A stretch of DNA of 5,685 nucleotides from Candidatus Bathyarchaeota archaeon (GCA_021158305.1 JAGGUU010000035.1:1-5685); one strand, 5' to 3'. Positions 1 to 5,685 are shown, counted from the first letter of the stretch. Numbers and translations are program-made. Notes: generated by a model from the sequence alone, not told the origin.

Positions 1-74
1 TACTGGAAGGCATAAAAGAGGGAGCATCACATAGATATATGTCTAGCTCAGGTGAAGGGGAGGATGAGGATTGA
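1..74 (+). CDS. C-terminal tail of an unidentified upstream protein (partial)
   Basis: Only the last 24 codons are inside the window. The open frame begins at base 3 and ends at TGA 72-74; the other two plus-strand frames are stopped at 13-15 and 32-34. The encoded tail ends in a serine stretch followed by an acidic cluster (SSSGEGEDED), typical of a disordered, solvent-exposed C-terminus. Its stop overlaps the TTG start of the next gene by four bases (TTGA), and that gene's ribosome binding site lies within this coding end, so the two are probably co-translated. The fragment is too short to name the family. Replication genes such as cdc6/orc1 or the PolD small subunit neighbour DP2 in some archaea, but nothing seen here shows that this is one of them. 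Confidence 0.55.
   Translation, partial: LEGIKEGASHRYMSSSGEGEDED
57..63 (+). promoter_or_regulatory. Shine-Dalgarno site for the zinc-protein gene
   Basis: GGGGAGG lies seven bases before the TTG at 71 and closely matches the archaeal anti-SD complement. It decides the start. The ATG at 64-66 directly abuts the site, is in another frame and stops after six codons (TGA 82-84). The zinc-protein frame itself is closed by TGA at 65-67, so TTG 71 is the first start codon available. Confidence 0.55.
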
Positions 75-382
75 CATCGTTTGAGAATTACTTCGCATCC
101 TTAAAGAAAATACTGGGACAAGATGATTTATATGATATATGGCCTGACTTTGAACCGGAGTTCGATGAGCGGGAATTTACATGGACAAATCTAAGAGGCC
201 TCGGGGAGGCTCTGCTTCTTAACTGCGGCAAATGTGACGGTCCATCAGATATGAGACATAAGCGATGTAAAGAATGTGTTAAACGCAGAGAAGAGATCGC
301 TAAGAAAATGTATCATCGAGTTGTCGGTCGCCCAATAGATAAATGGCCAACGATAATTCTCTGCAGAATTCACGTTGAGTGA
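71..382 (+). CDS. Small zinc-binding protein of unknown function, coupled to DP2
   Basis: A 103-residue protein that I do not recognise. It contains two CxxC pairs, C52-x2-C55 and C66-x2-C69, separated by ten residues rich in basic and polar amino acids. This is the pattern of a small four-cysteine zinc site. A further C98 and H101 near the C-terminus could add ligands. The N-terminal half is acidic and aromatic (Y21, W24, F27, F31, F36, W38), whereas the region after the zinc site is basic (KRREEIAKK), giving a strongly two-sided charge distribution. There is no signal peptide or membrane segment. It starts at TTG 71, overlapping the upstream stop, and ends eleven bases before the DP2 GTG start, so it sits in a replication operon. 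A nucleic-acid-binding or polymerase-associated role is inferred from position alone. Gene reality is well supported by the SD site and tight packing; function is open. Confidence 0.75.
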   Translation: MTSFENYFASLKKILGQDDLYDIWPDFEPEFDEREFTWTNLRGLGEALLLNCGKCDGPSDMRHKRCKECVKRREEIAKKMYHRVVGRPIDKWPTIILCRIHVE

Positions 383-393
383 ATTGAGTTTAC

Positions 394-3300
394 GTGAGAA
401 AGTTGATTCAGGGCTTAACAAATGAATATAAGGAATATTTTTCTAGTCTTGAAAATGCTTTAAATGAGATTATTAAAATCTCTGCCATTGCTAGGAAAGC
501 TGGGTATGATCCGAAGCCTTATCCAGAGATAAGAATAGCGGAGGATCTTGCAGGGCTCGTAGAAGGGTTCATAGGAATTCCAAAACTTGCTGAGAGAATA
601 CGGGTTTTATCAAGGAAGATGCCAAGAGAAAAAGTAGCCTTCAAAATCGCCGAGGAAATAGTGACTGGAAGATTCGGCAAGTTTGATGAGGAGACATCAG
701 CTACATATGCTATTAGAACTGCTCTTGCAATTCTTACAGAGGGAGTTACAGCCGCCGTATACTCTGAGGGTATAGCCAAAGTATTAATAAAATCAAACAT
801 GGATGGATCACGTTATTTGGCCATATACTTTGCAGGCCCAATACGTTCAGCTGGAGGAACTGAAACTGCTCTAACACCAGTTGTAGCCGACTTTGTTCGC
901 CGTCTTCTTGGGTTAGACCGCTACAAACCAACCGAAGAAGAGATTAATCGTTTCATAGAGGAGCTAAGACTTTATGAAAGAGAAGTTGGTCGTTTCCAAT
1001 ATCGCGTCTCGGATGATGATGTTAGAAAGGCGTTAAAACATATACCTGTTGAGATAACGGGAATTCCCTCAGATAATATTGAAGTTTCGTCTTACAGGAA
1101 CCTCCCACGTATTGAGACAAACTGTCTGCGTGGAGGAGCATTACGTGTAGTTAATGATGGAATAATAGGAAGAGCAGCAAAGGTTTTAGCGGTTGTAGAA
1201 AGTCTCAAGATTAAAGGGTGGGAATGGCTAAGAGAGATTAAGGAGTCTTCTAGGAAGAAGTCAGGTTTTATGGAGGATGTTCCTGCTGGCCGCCCAATTC
1301 TAAGTTTTCCTTCTGCAAAGGGCGGATTCAGACTTCGCTATGGCAGAGCGAGGAATACAGGACTTGCAGCCGTAGCCGTCCATCCCCTAACAATGAGGGT
1401 TCTTCAAAATTTCTTAGCAGGCGGCACTCAGCTTAAGATTGAGACTCCAGGTAAATCCGGGATAGTTTTATCTGTGGATTCTATTGAACCGCCAATCGTG
1501 AGGCTCAAAGATGGATCAGTAGTTAAGGTTTCTTACAAAAACTTTAACAATATCAAAGATAAAATCGACAAGATTCTTTTCCTCGGCGATCTTCTAGTAA
1601 GCTTTGGAGATTTCTTGTATAACAATAAAGATCTTCTTCCATCGGGTTATGTTGAAGAATGGTGGGCAGAGGAGATTAGGGAAATAATAAACGAAAAGTT
1701 TAATGGGAATCTAAAGGAAGCTGCGGCTAAGGTTTCGATCCCACTTGAGACTCTTCAGAAATATATCAATTACCCATTCGATAACGTACCGAGCATAGAC
1801 GAAGCTATTAGAATAAGCCAAGTTCTCCAAGTTCCTTTACATCCAGCCTATACATATTTCTGGTCGAATATTCGTCCATGCGAGATTCGTGAACTTCACA
1901 ACTGGTTATCAAAATCAAAGATAGAGAAAGTTGATGGAAAAATAAAGAAGATTAGGGGAAGAATGGATCAGAGGATAAAAGAGATTCTTGAGCGCATCTG
2001 TCTTCCTCATAGAATATCTGGGGATGATATCTCAATAGAAGGTGACGATGCCTTCGCCTTCTCCTTTACCCTTGGAATTCACAATTTAAAGAACGTAAAG
2101 ATAAATGATGAGATGTCAACACTTGAAAATCTATATAATTTGTCTGGAGTGAAGATACGAGATAAAGCTCCAACATTTGTTGGAGCAAGAGTCGGTCGAC
2201 CAGAGAAGGCAAGCAAGAGGGAGATGAGTCCCCCTGTACATGTTCTGTTTCCTGTAGGATTACAAGGTGGTTCTCAAAGAGATATAATGAGGGCGTGTGA
2301 AAAGGGGTCGATAAGCGTTACTATATCTAAGAGGAGATGTCCAAAGTGTCAAACCTTAACTTTCATGCGTCTCTGCCCTAAATGCGGATCAGAGACAATC
2401 CAAGAACTCACTTGTCCAAGATGTGGAAGATCACTGGAAAAAAATCTTTGCCCAGTGTGTAATGTTGAGGCAGTATGCTATGATGAGCAAATAATACCCC
2501 TAAAAGAAATAGTTGAAGAAGCCTGCAGAAAGATTGGATACCGACCCAAACATGTTAAGGGAGTTAAGGGTTTAACAAACAAGACGAGAACTCCAGAAAT
2601 AATCGAAAAAGGGATTCTAAGAGCGAAATACTCTCTCTCCGTATATAAGGATGGAACGGTTAGATTTGATATGACAAATGCTCCCCTAACACATTTCAAA
2701 CCTAAGGAAATCGGATGCTCCATTAAAAGGCTTAAAGAACTCGGGTACACCCATGATTATTTGGGTCGACCTCTTGTAGATCCTGATCAAATATGCGAGC
2801 TGAAGGTTCAGGATATTATAATTCCGCGAAGGAGCATAGATTATTTGATTCGTACAGCAAGGTTCGTTGATGAGCTTTTAGAGAAAGTTTATCACCTACC
2901 TCCTTTCTATAAAATCAGCCGTCCTGAAGATCTGATCGGGAAGATAGTGATAGGATTAGCTCCTCATACGTGCGCTGGCGTTCTCGGTAGAATAATAGGC
3001 TTCACTGATTTGAATGTGTGCTTTGCACATCCCTTCTGGCATTCAGCCAAACGCAGAGACTGTGATGGAGATGAAGACAGCATAATGCTTGCTCTTGATG
3101 CATTCCTTAATTTCTCGAGGGAATACCTTCCCGATCGAATAGGCGGCATAATGGACTCTCCGCTGTTTATTATTCGAATTATTAATCCACAGGAAGTTCA
3201 GAGGCAAGCTCACGAATTTGATGTTGCATCAAGGTATCCTCTTTCTTTTTATGAAGAGACACTAAAAGGCTCAAATGCTAGGTTATTTATGGAGAAAATA

Positions 3301-3822
3301 GATATAGTTAAGCAAAGATTTGGAAGCGAGAAGCAGCTCCAAGGATTCGGATTCACCGTTCCCACCTCTAATATTAATGAGGCGAATCGTGAGAGTCAGT
3401 ACAAAAAAATAAAAAAGATGAGGGACAAGCTTAGAGCGCAGCTTCAGCTCGCGGAAAAGATTCAGGCAGTAGATGCTAAGAGTGTAGCAAAGATAGTATT
3501 GACTACGCATTTTCTCAGAGATATTTCCGGAAATCTGCGTGCCTACGCCTCTCAGAGTTTTAGATGTAAAAGATGCAACAAAAGATTTCGTAGAGTTCCC
3601 TTAATAGGCAAATGTCCAGAATGCGGTGGCGAACTTACATTAACGGTTTATCGCGGCGGTATAGAAAAGTATCTTAAGGATGCTCGAAACTTGATAGAAA
3701 GATACGAGATATCAAAGTATTATGCTCAGCGAATTCATCTCATAGAGGAGGAGATAAGGTCTCTTTTCGAGAGCGGAGAGGAGACTAAACAGATGAGACT
3801 CTCTAGGTTTATGAAAGCATAG
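394..3822 (+). CDS. polC: DNA polymerase D (Pol II), large catalytic subunit DP2
   Basis: This is the polymerising subunit of the archaeal replicative D-family polymerase (with DP1, not in this window). At 1142 residues it is close to the shorter full-length DP2 proteins of methanogens and carries no intein. Visible in order are: the N-terminal helical domain (about 10-90); the FAGPIRSAGGT motif (146-156); the RNLPRIETN...RGGA block (about 236-249); the FVGARVGRPEKA motif (595-606); four CxxC pairs forming two zinc ribbons (C649/652, C661/664, C674/677, C686/689); the LIGKIVIGLAPHTCAGVLGR block; and the catalytic HSAKRRDCDGDED motif (883-895), with D891 and D893 matching the catalytic aspartates of the double-psi beta-barrel core. 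A C-terminal zinc ribbon follows (C1058/1061, C1074/1077), and the protein ends in a PIP-like QMRLSRFM (1133-1140). The GTG at 394 is the first start after an in-frame TGA at 385-387. Only a weak GTGA (379-382) precedes it, which suggests translational coupling to the zinc protein. D889 replaces the usual Asn. Confidence 0.97.
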   Translation: MRKLIQGLTNEYKEYFSSLENALNEIIKISAIARKAGYDPKPYPEIRIAEDLAGLVEGFIGIPKLAERIRVLSRKMPREKVAFKIAEEIVTGRFGKFDEETSATYAIRTALAILTEGVTAAVYSEGIAKVLIKSNMDGSRYLAIYFAGPIRSAGGTETALTPVVADFVRRLLGLDRYKPTEEEINRFIEELRLYEREVGRFQYRVSDDDVRKALKHIPVEITGIPSDNIEVSSYRNLPRIETNCLRGGALRVVNDGIIGRAAKVLAVVESLKIKGWEWLREIKESSRKKSGFMEDVPAGRPILSFPSAKGGFRLRYGRARNTGLAAVAVHPLTMRVLQNFLAGGTQLKIETPGKSGIVLSVDSIEPPIVRLKDGSVVKVSYKNFNNIKDKIDKILFLGDLLVSFGDFLYNNKDLLPSGYVEEWWAEEIREIINEKFNGNLKEAAAKVSIPLETLQKYINYPFDNVPSIDEAIRISQVLQVPLHPAYTYFWSNIRPCEIRELHNWLSKSKIEKVDGKIKKIRGRMDQRIKEILERICLPHRISGDDISIEGDDAFAFSFTLGIHNLKNVKINDEMSTLENLYNLSGVKIRDKAPTFVGARVGRPEKASKREMSPPVHVLFPVGLQGGSQRDIMRACEKGSISVTISKRRCPKCQTLTFMRLCPKCGSETIQELTCPRCGRSLEKNLCPVCNVEAVCYDEQIIPLKEIVEEACRKIGYRPKHVKGVKGLTNKTRTPEIIEKGILRAKYSLSVYKDGTVRFDMTNAPLTHFKPKEIGCSIKRLKELGYTHDYLGRPLVDPDQICELKVQDIIIPRRSIDYLIRTARFVDELLEKVYHLPPFYKISRPEDLIGKIVIGLAPHTCAGVLGRIIGFTDLNVCFAHPFWHSAKRRDCDGDEDSIMLALDAFLNFSREYLPDRIGGIMDSPLFIIRIINPQEVQRQAHEFDVASRYPLSFYEETLKGSNARLFMEKIDIVKQRFGSEKQLQGFGFTVPTSNINEANRESQYKKIKKMRDKLRAQLQLAEKIQAVDAKSVAKIVLTTHFLRDISGNLRAYASQSFRCKRCNKRFRRVPLIGKCPECGGELTLTVYRGGIEKYLKDARNLIERYEISKYYAQRIHLIEEEIRSLFESGEETKQMRLSRFMKA
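3790..3813 (+). other. PCNA-interacting (PIP box) motif at the DP2 C-terminus
   Basis: Codons 1133-1140 of DP2 read QMRLSRFM, fitting the PIP pattern Q-x-x-hydrophobic-x-x-aromatic-(aromatic/hydrophobic): Q1133, L1136, F1139, M1140. It lies two residues from the C-terminus, after a charged helical stretch, where D-family polymerases are known to carry a PCNA-docking peptide. The second aromatic of the consensus is replaced by Met. Assignment is by pattern and position only. Confidence 0.6.
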
Positions 3823-3823
3823 G

Positions 3824-3836
3824 CGAAAATATTTTT
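3824..3836 (+). promoter_or_regulatory. Probable BRE/TATA promoter of the winged-helix gene
   Basis: CGAAA followed by ATATTTTT resembles an archaeal BRE plus TATA element. Its centre is about 32 bases before the ATG at 3863, which predicts transcription starting within a few bases of the start codon. No usable Shine-Dalgarno site precedes that ATG (only TTAGG directly abutting it), consistent with a leaderless or nearly leaderless mRNA. AT-rich gaps give such matches by chance, so confidence is limited. Confidence 0.35.
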
Positions 3837-3853
3837 GATAATAAAAGCATAGA

Positions 3854-3859
3854 TTTTTT
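3854..3859 (+). terminator. Possible oligo-T terminator after DP2
   Basis: A run of six T residues lies 31 bases after the DP2 stop, and TTTTT also occurs at 3832-3836. Archaeal RNA polymerase can terminate at T-tracts without a hairpin, and I see no strong stem upstream. Either tract could end part of the zinc protein-DP2 transcript, but read-through into the next gene is equally possible. Confidence 0.2.
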
Positions 3860-3862
3860 AGG

Positions 3863-4132
3863 ATGCGTAGGCGAGATTATCATCCCAAAGCATTTCTGCT
3901 ACGAACGAAGAATATATGCTCTGGATTAGAGGCTAGAACAAGGATAGTGGAGCTTCTAGAGAGGTCTCCACTAAATGCTAATTTGATAAGTGAGAAATCG
4001 GGCCTTAGCTACTCCTCGGTTCTACATCATCTTCACCTCATGGAAAAAGAATGCATTGTCGCTAGAAGCGGCAAGAAGCCTTACAAGTGGAGACTAACTG
4101 GTGTTGGACAGAAAAGATTGATTGAAACTTAA
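3863..4132 (+). CDS. Winged helix-turn-helix DNA-binding protein (ArsR-like)
   Basis: An 89-residue single-domain transcription-factor-like protein. After a basic N-terminus (MRRRDYHPK), an LEARTRIVELLERSP helix leads into the helix-turn-helix: NANLISEKSGL (about 38-48), then the recognition helix YSSVLHHLHLMEKE (about 50-63). A beta wing follows (IVARSGKKPYKWRLT, 65-79). The 'ARxxIxxLL...LS...V.HHL..ME' pattern is that of archaeal ArsR-like winged-helix proteins. There is no sensor domain and no metal-binding cysteine cluster (only C19 and C64), so it probably binds DNA as a small dimer without a known ligand. ATG 3863 is the first start after an in-frame TAA (3842-3844). It lies 40 bases downstream of DP2 on the same strand, with its own likely promoter. 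Its target is unknown. It overlaps the convergent PHP gene by four bases. Confidence 0.85.
   Translation: MRRRDYHPKAFLLRTKNICSGLEARTRIVELLERSPLNANLISEKSGLSYSSVLHHLHLMEKECIVARSGKKPYKWRLTGVGQKRLIET
4129..4132. other. Shared palindromic stop codons of two convergent genes
   Basis: TTAA reads TAA on the plus strand (4130-4132, end of the winged-helix gene) and TAA on the minus strand (4131-4129, end of the PHP gene). The two coding regions therefore overlap by four bases with no room for an intergenic terminator. Transcription termination for each must fall inside the opposite gene. Confidence 0.9.
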
Positions 4133-4869
4133 GATGATAGAAAACTATGCTCCTTCCTAAAGAAGTAACGTAATGGTTTCCTTCGTCTAATCTCAGAAAA
4201 CTTTCTGTCTACAAGGAGATCATAAGCAATATGTAGAATAACATCTTTAGCGGTCTTCCACTTAAATATGAGATCTGAAGGCTTCCCGCCTATAGAAGTT
4301 TGCCCGAGCTTAACAGCTCGAAGAACTTCATCCATTTTCCTACTCCTACAATAAATTATTGTATACGCGTCTCCCACGGTCTCTGCGTAGTGGGAGTCAC
4401 TTCCAGCCACCATAGACAATCTTAGCTTACGGGCTAATTCCACATTTTTCCTTAGAAAATATCCAGGGATGGGAGTTATAGCTGAGAAGACTTCTATTCC
4501 ATCGAGGGGAAGAGTCTTCATCTCCTCCTCGTTCAGGACGCTAAATAAGGGAATTGTCGGATGAGGAACTACGGCTAACCCGCCCTGCGCATGTATTGCT
4601 TCTATAGCCTCTTCGATGGGTAGTTTATCTTCTATTTTATTCTTTATTCCCAAAGCTAAGATCTCGCCATGACTGGTTTCAACTTCTTGCCCCGGTATAA
4701 TGATGAGTTTTCCTCTCTTCTTCATCGCTTCAATCGCGCCTTTAATGGTCCAGTGATCCGTTATTGCTAATCCATCTAGACCCTTACGTTCTGCCTCCCT
4801 CAACACCTCAATAACCGATGCTTCAGAGTCGGAGTACCACGTGTGGACATGCATATCTATCTTTAACAT
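4129..4869 (-). CDS. PHP-domain metal-dependent phosphoesterase
   Basis: A cytosolic PHP-superfamily hydrolase of 246 residues from the chosen start, or 250 from an upstream ATG at 4881. Numbered from the longer form, it has the full set of PHP metal ligands: H11-x-H13 in KIDMHVHT, D18, H43 in AITDH, E66 in PGQE, H107 in VVPHP, and D162-x-H164 in AGSDSH. These normally hold two or three metal ions that activate water to cleave phosphoesters. The last 50 or so residues are basic and contain a short helical region. The exact substrate cannot be read: relatives include histidinol phosphatases, 3',5'-nucleotide bisphosphatases and PHP-type nucleases. I prefer the second ATG (4869) because family members usually begin MLKIDMHVHT and because GGAG at 4882-4885 would abut the first ATG with no spacer. 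It is the last of three minus-strand genes and lies 70 bases after the flavin reductase gene. Confidence 0.9.
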   Translation of the reverse strand: MLKIDMHVHTWYSDSEASVIEVLREAERKGLDGLAITDHWTIKGAIEAMKKRGKLIIIPGQEVETSHGEILALGIKNKIEDKLPIEEAIEAIHAQGGLAVVPHPTIPLFSVLNEEEMKTLPLDGIEVFSAITPIPGYFLRKNVELARKLRLSMVAGSDSHYAETVGDAYTIIYCRSRKMDEVLRAVKLGQTSIGGKPSDLIFKWKTAKDVILHIAYDLLVDRKFSEIRRRKPLRYFFRKEHSFLSS

Positions 4870-4881
4870 CAAGAAGAGCAT

Positions 4882-4885
4882 CTCC
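4882..4885 (-). promoter_or_regulatory. Candidate ribosome binding site for the PHP gene
   Basis: On the minus strand GGAG directly touches the ATG at 4881-4879 and is twelve bases from the ATG at 4869-4867. The zero spacer argues against the first ATG; a twelve-base spacer to the second is long but usable. A leaderless start is also possible, though I see no convincing TATA element in the gap 4882-4939. Confidence 0.3.
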
Positions 4886-4920
4886 GGATATGGCTAAGAA
4901 TAACGTAGTGGTCCTATGGG

Positions 4921-4938
4921 AAAGCGAAAAGCAAGAAA
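4921..4938 (-). terminator. Pyrimidine-rich tract after the flavin reductase gene
   Basis: Just past the flavin reductase stop (4942-4940), the minus strand is T-rich (TTTCTTGCTTTTCGCTTT). Archaeal termination can occur at such U-rich RNA, so part of the transcript may end here and the PHP gene may be expressed at a different level. The T runs are short (at most four), so the call is weak. Confidence 0.2.
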
Positions 4939-4939
4939 T

Positions 4940-5467
4940 TTAGTCGCTATCTAAGTTTTCATCTGCATGGACCATTAAGATCTCACCGAAATATAATGTA
5001 TGATAGTCTCCGTAAGGATAACATAGTGAAAGGATGCTCGGCGATAGTTCTTCTTTGTCAACCTTAGTCTTGTAAGTAACTTTACATTCGTAGTTGATTA
5101 TGCATTCCTCTATTATAGGAGAATTCACTTTTTTGCTAGGGAGCAGAGTCAATCCTCTCTCCTCGAATTTGTTGTGTTCTCTTCCGGAAACGGTTCCGCA
5201 ATAGGTGACTGTTTCCTCCATATCTCTTCTCGGAACATTCACTGTGAAATCTCCGGTTTCCTCTATGAATTTATGAGTATACCTTGAGGGTCTAACTGCT
5301 ACGATGAAGAACGGTTTGCTCCAAAGAATTCCAAGTAAGCCCCATCCTATAGTCATGACATTAGCTTGCTTCATATTCCCGGAAACGAGTAGCAACCCTA
5401 GCTTATTAAGTCTCCGGATGGTTTCATCCAAAAAACTAAATGTGGATGCTTCAATTTTCCTTTTCAT
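4940..5467 (-). CDS. Flavin reductase-like FMN-binding protein
   Basis: A 175-residue soluble protein of the flavin reductase / flavoredoxin-like split-barrel family (the DIM6/NTAB group). Visible family features are: N-terminal NKLGLLLVSG (21-30); the flavin-contacting N-x-MTIGWGLLG (36-46) and WSKPFFIVAVRPSRYTH (49-65); the ETGDFTVNVP strand (70-79); the GTVSGREHNKF loop (91-101); and the C-terminal HTLYFGEILMVHAD (156-169). The family binds FMN, usually as a dimer, and transfers electrons from NAD(P)H or acts as a small flavin electron carrier. The exact donor and acceptor cannot be read from sequence. Five cysteines are present (90, 122, 128, 149 and no clear CxxC), so no metal cluster is suggested: four are certain by position and none is paired. 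ATG 5467 is chosen because a GGGAG ribosome binding site lies eight bases upstream. It follows prs by 24 bases on the same strand and is very likely co-transcribed with it. Confidence 0.9.
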   Translation of the reverse strand: MKRKIEASTFSFLDETIRRLNKLGLLLVSGNMKQANVMTIGWGLLGILWSKPFFIVAVRPSRYTHKFIEETGDFTVNVPRRDMEETVTYCGTVSGREHNKFEERGLTLLPSKKVNSPIIEECIINYECKVTYKTKVDKEELSPSILSLCYPYGDYHTLYFGEILMVHADENLDSD

Positions 5468-5475
5468 GATTTATT

Positions 5476-5480
5476 CTCCC
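5476..5480 (-). promoter_or_regulatory. Shine-Dalgarno site of the flavin reductase gene
   Basis: The minus strand reads GGGAG, eight bases before the ATG at 5467. It sits in the 24-base gap after the prs stop, leaving no room for a separate promoter there. This supports co-transcription with prs and fixes the start codon. Confidence 0.6.
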
Positions 5481-5491
5481 TGTTTTCAAAA

Positions 5492-5685
5492 CTAGAGAAT
5501 CTGTGTTTCTTTAAGCTTCTTCACAAGTATCGGCGCTACAGAAACTTTAGCATATTTATTCATAACGCTGTCAGTTCCAGCGATTTCCTCTACGCCTGCC
5601 TCATTTAGGAGTCTTGCAGCTTCCCCTACGAGTAGAGCATGAGAAGCTCCCACAAATACTCTTCGAGCCCCATGTTTCTTAAGTA
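5492..5685 (-). CDS. prs: Ribose-phosphate pyrophosphokinase (PRPP synthetase), C-terminal part
   Basis: The last 63 codons of a gene entering from the right edge and ending at TAG 5494-5492. The fragment aligns by eye with the C-terminal end of PRPP synthetases: GARRVFVGASHALLVGEAA corresponds to the family's 'GAK.VYVACTH.LLVG.A' segment, EAGVEEIAGTDSV to 'AGVEEIIVTDTV', and YAKVSVAPILVKKLKE to the nearly invariant 'KVSVAPL(I/L)AEA(I/L)' end. The enzyme makes PRPP and AMP from ribose 5-phosphate and ATP in the cytosol, feeding purine, pyrimidine, histidine and tryptophan synthesis. The protein ends 13 residues after KVSVAP, like the short archaeal forms and without the longer bacterial C-terminal extension. 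The usual CTH is ASH here and TDT is TDS, both conservative. The catalytic N-terminal domain lies outside the window. Confidence 0.87.
   Translation of the reverse strand, partial: LKKHGARRVFVGASHALLVGEAARLLNEAGVEEIAGTDSVMNKYAKVSVAPILVKKLKETQIL

Noticed and set aside
519..800. Minus-strand open frame of 93 codons inside DP2
   Set aside because: Antisense to strongly conserved DP2 coding sequence, no recognisable motif and no ribosome binding context; a shadow frame.
746..931. Minus-strand open frame of 61 codons inside DP2
   Set aside because: Covers the antisense of the conserved FAGPIRSAGGT region and has no protein-like features.
2478..2750. Minus-strand open frame of 90 codons inside DP2
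   Set aside because: Antisense to DP2 coding sequence; composition is that of a reverse-frame translation.
3028..3090. Possible intein at the DP2 active-site motif, as found in some archaeal DP2 genes
   Set aside because: The motif is continuous and the protein is of normal length; no splicing-domain sequence is present.
2964..3149. Minus-strand open frame of 61 codons over the DP2 catalytic motif
   Set aside because: The opposite strand encodes the polymerase active site, which constrains the sequence; nothing supports a second gene.
3283..3510. Minus-strand open frame of 75 codons inside DP2
   Set aside because: Antisense shadow with no motif or start context.
4371..4396. Perfect 7-base inverted repeat CTCCCAC / GTGGGAG with a 12-base spacer
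   Set aside because: Lies inside the PHP gene over the codons of the conserved SDSH metal motif and following residues; probably a by-product of coding constraint, with no T-tract or regulatory context.
4129..4869. PHP protein as a proofreading partner of PolD, by analogy with PHP domains in bacterial replicative polymerases
   Set aside because: It is on the opposite strand, groups with prs and the flavin reductase gene, and PolD already has its own exonuclease subunit DP1; proximity alone is too weak.
5304..5495. Plus-strand open frame of 63 codons antisense to the flavin reductase gene
   Set aside because: Overlaps the conserved flavin-binding region in antisense and the prs stop; no independent support.
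1..5685. Mobile element, CRISPR array, tRNA/rRNA or defence system
   Set aside because: No terminal repeats, transposase, regularly spaced repeats, tRNA-like cloverleaf or known defence motif is visible; genes are tightly packed housekeeping types.

Overview
The window is a compact, moderately AT-rich stretch of archaeal chromosome. The diagnostic gene is the large (catalytic) subunit of D-family DNA polymerase, an enzyme found only in archaea. Bacteria, eukaryotes and the classical Thermoprotei (Crenarchaeota) lack it. Non-ATG starts (TTG, GTG), short gaps, Shine-Dalgarno sites on some genes and a probable leaderless promoter on another also fit an archaeon. Sequence style suggests a Bathyarchaeia-like or other TACK/Asgard/euryarchaeal lineage, but I cannot place it from this window.

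Plus strand, left half (1-4132). The acidic C-terminal tail of an unidentified gene overlaps, by a TTGA stop/start, a 103-residue zinc-binding protein of unknown function. Eleven bases later follows the 1142-residue PolD large subunit (DP2). DP2 has its conserved N-terminal motifs, a double zinc-ribbon block, an intact DxD catalytic motif, a C-terminal zinc ribbon and a terminal PCNA-binding (PIP) motif. The first three genes look like one transcription and translation unit. After a 40-base AT-rich gap with promoter-like sequence comes an 89-residue winged-helix DNA-binding protein.

Minus strand, right half (5685-4129). Reading leftward, the C-terminal 63 residues of a PRPP synthetase (prs) enter from the right edge. 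A flavin reductase-like FMN-binding protein starts 24 bases after it with a good ribosome binding site. A PHP-domain metal-dependent phosphoesterase follows. The PHP gene converges on the winged-helix gene, and the two share the palindromic tetranucleotide TTAA as overlapping stop codons.

The left block is replication-related and the right block looks metabolic (PRPP synthesis, flavin redox chemistry, phosphoester hydrolysis). I see no mobile element, CRISPR array, tRNA, rRNA or clear novel defence system. The least explained items are the zinc protein coupled to DP2, an Asp in place of the usual Asn next to the DP2 catalytic aspartates, and the function of the minus-strand trio. No gene-free stretch exceeds about 75 bases.
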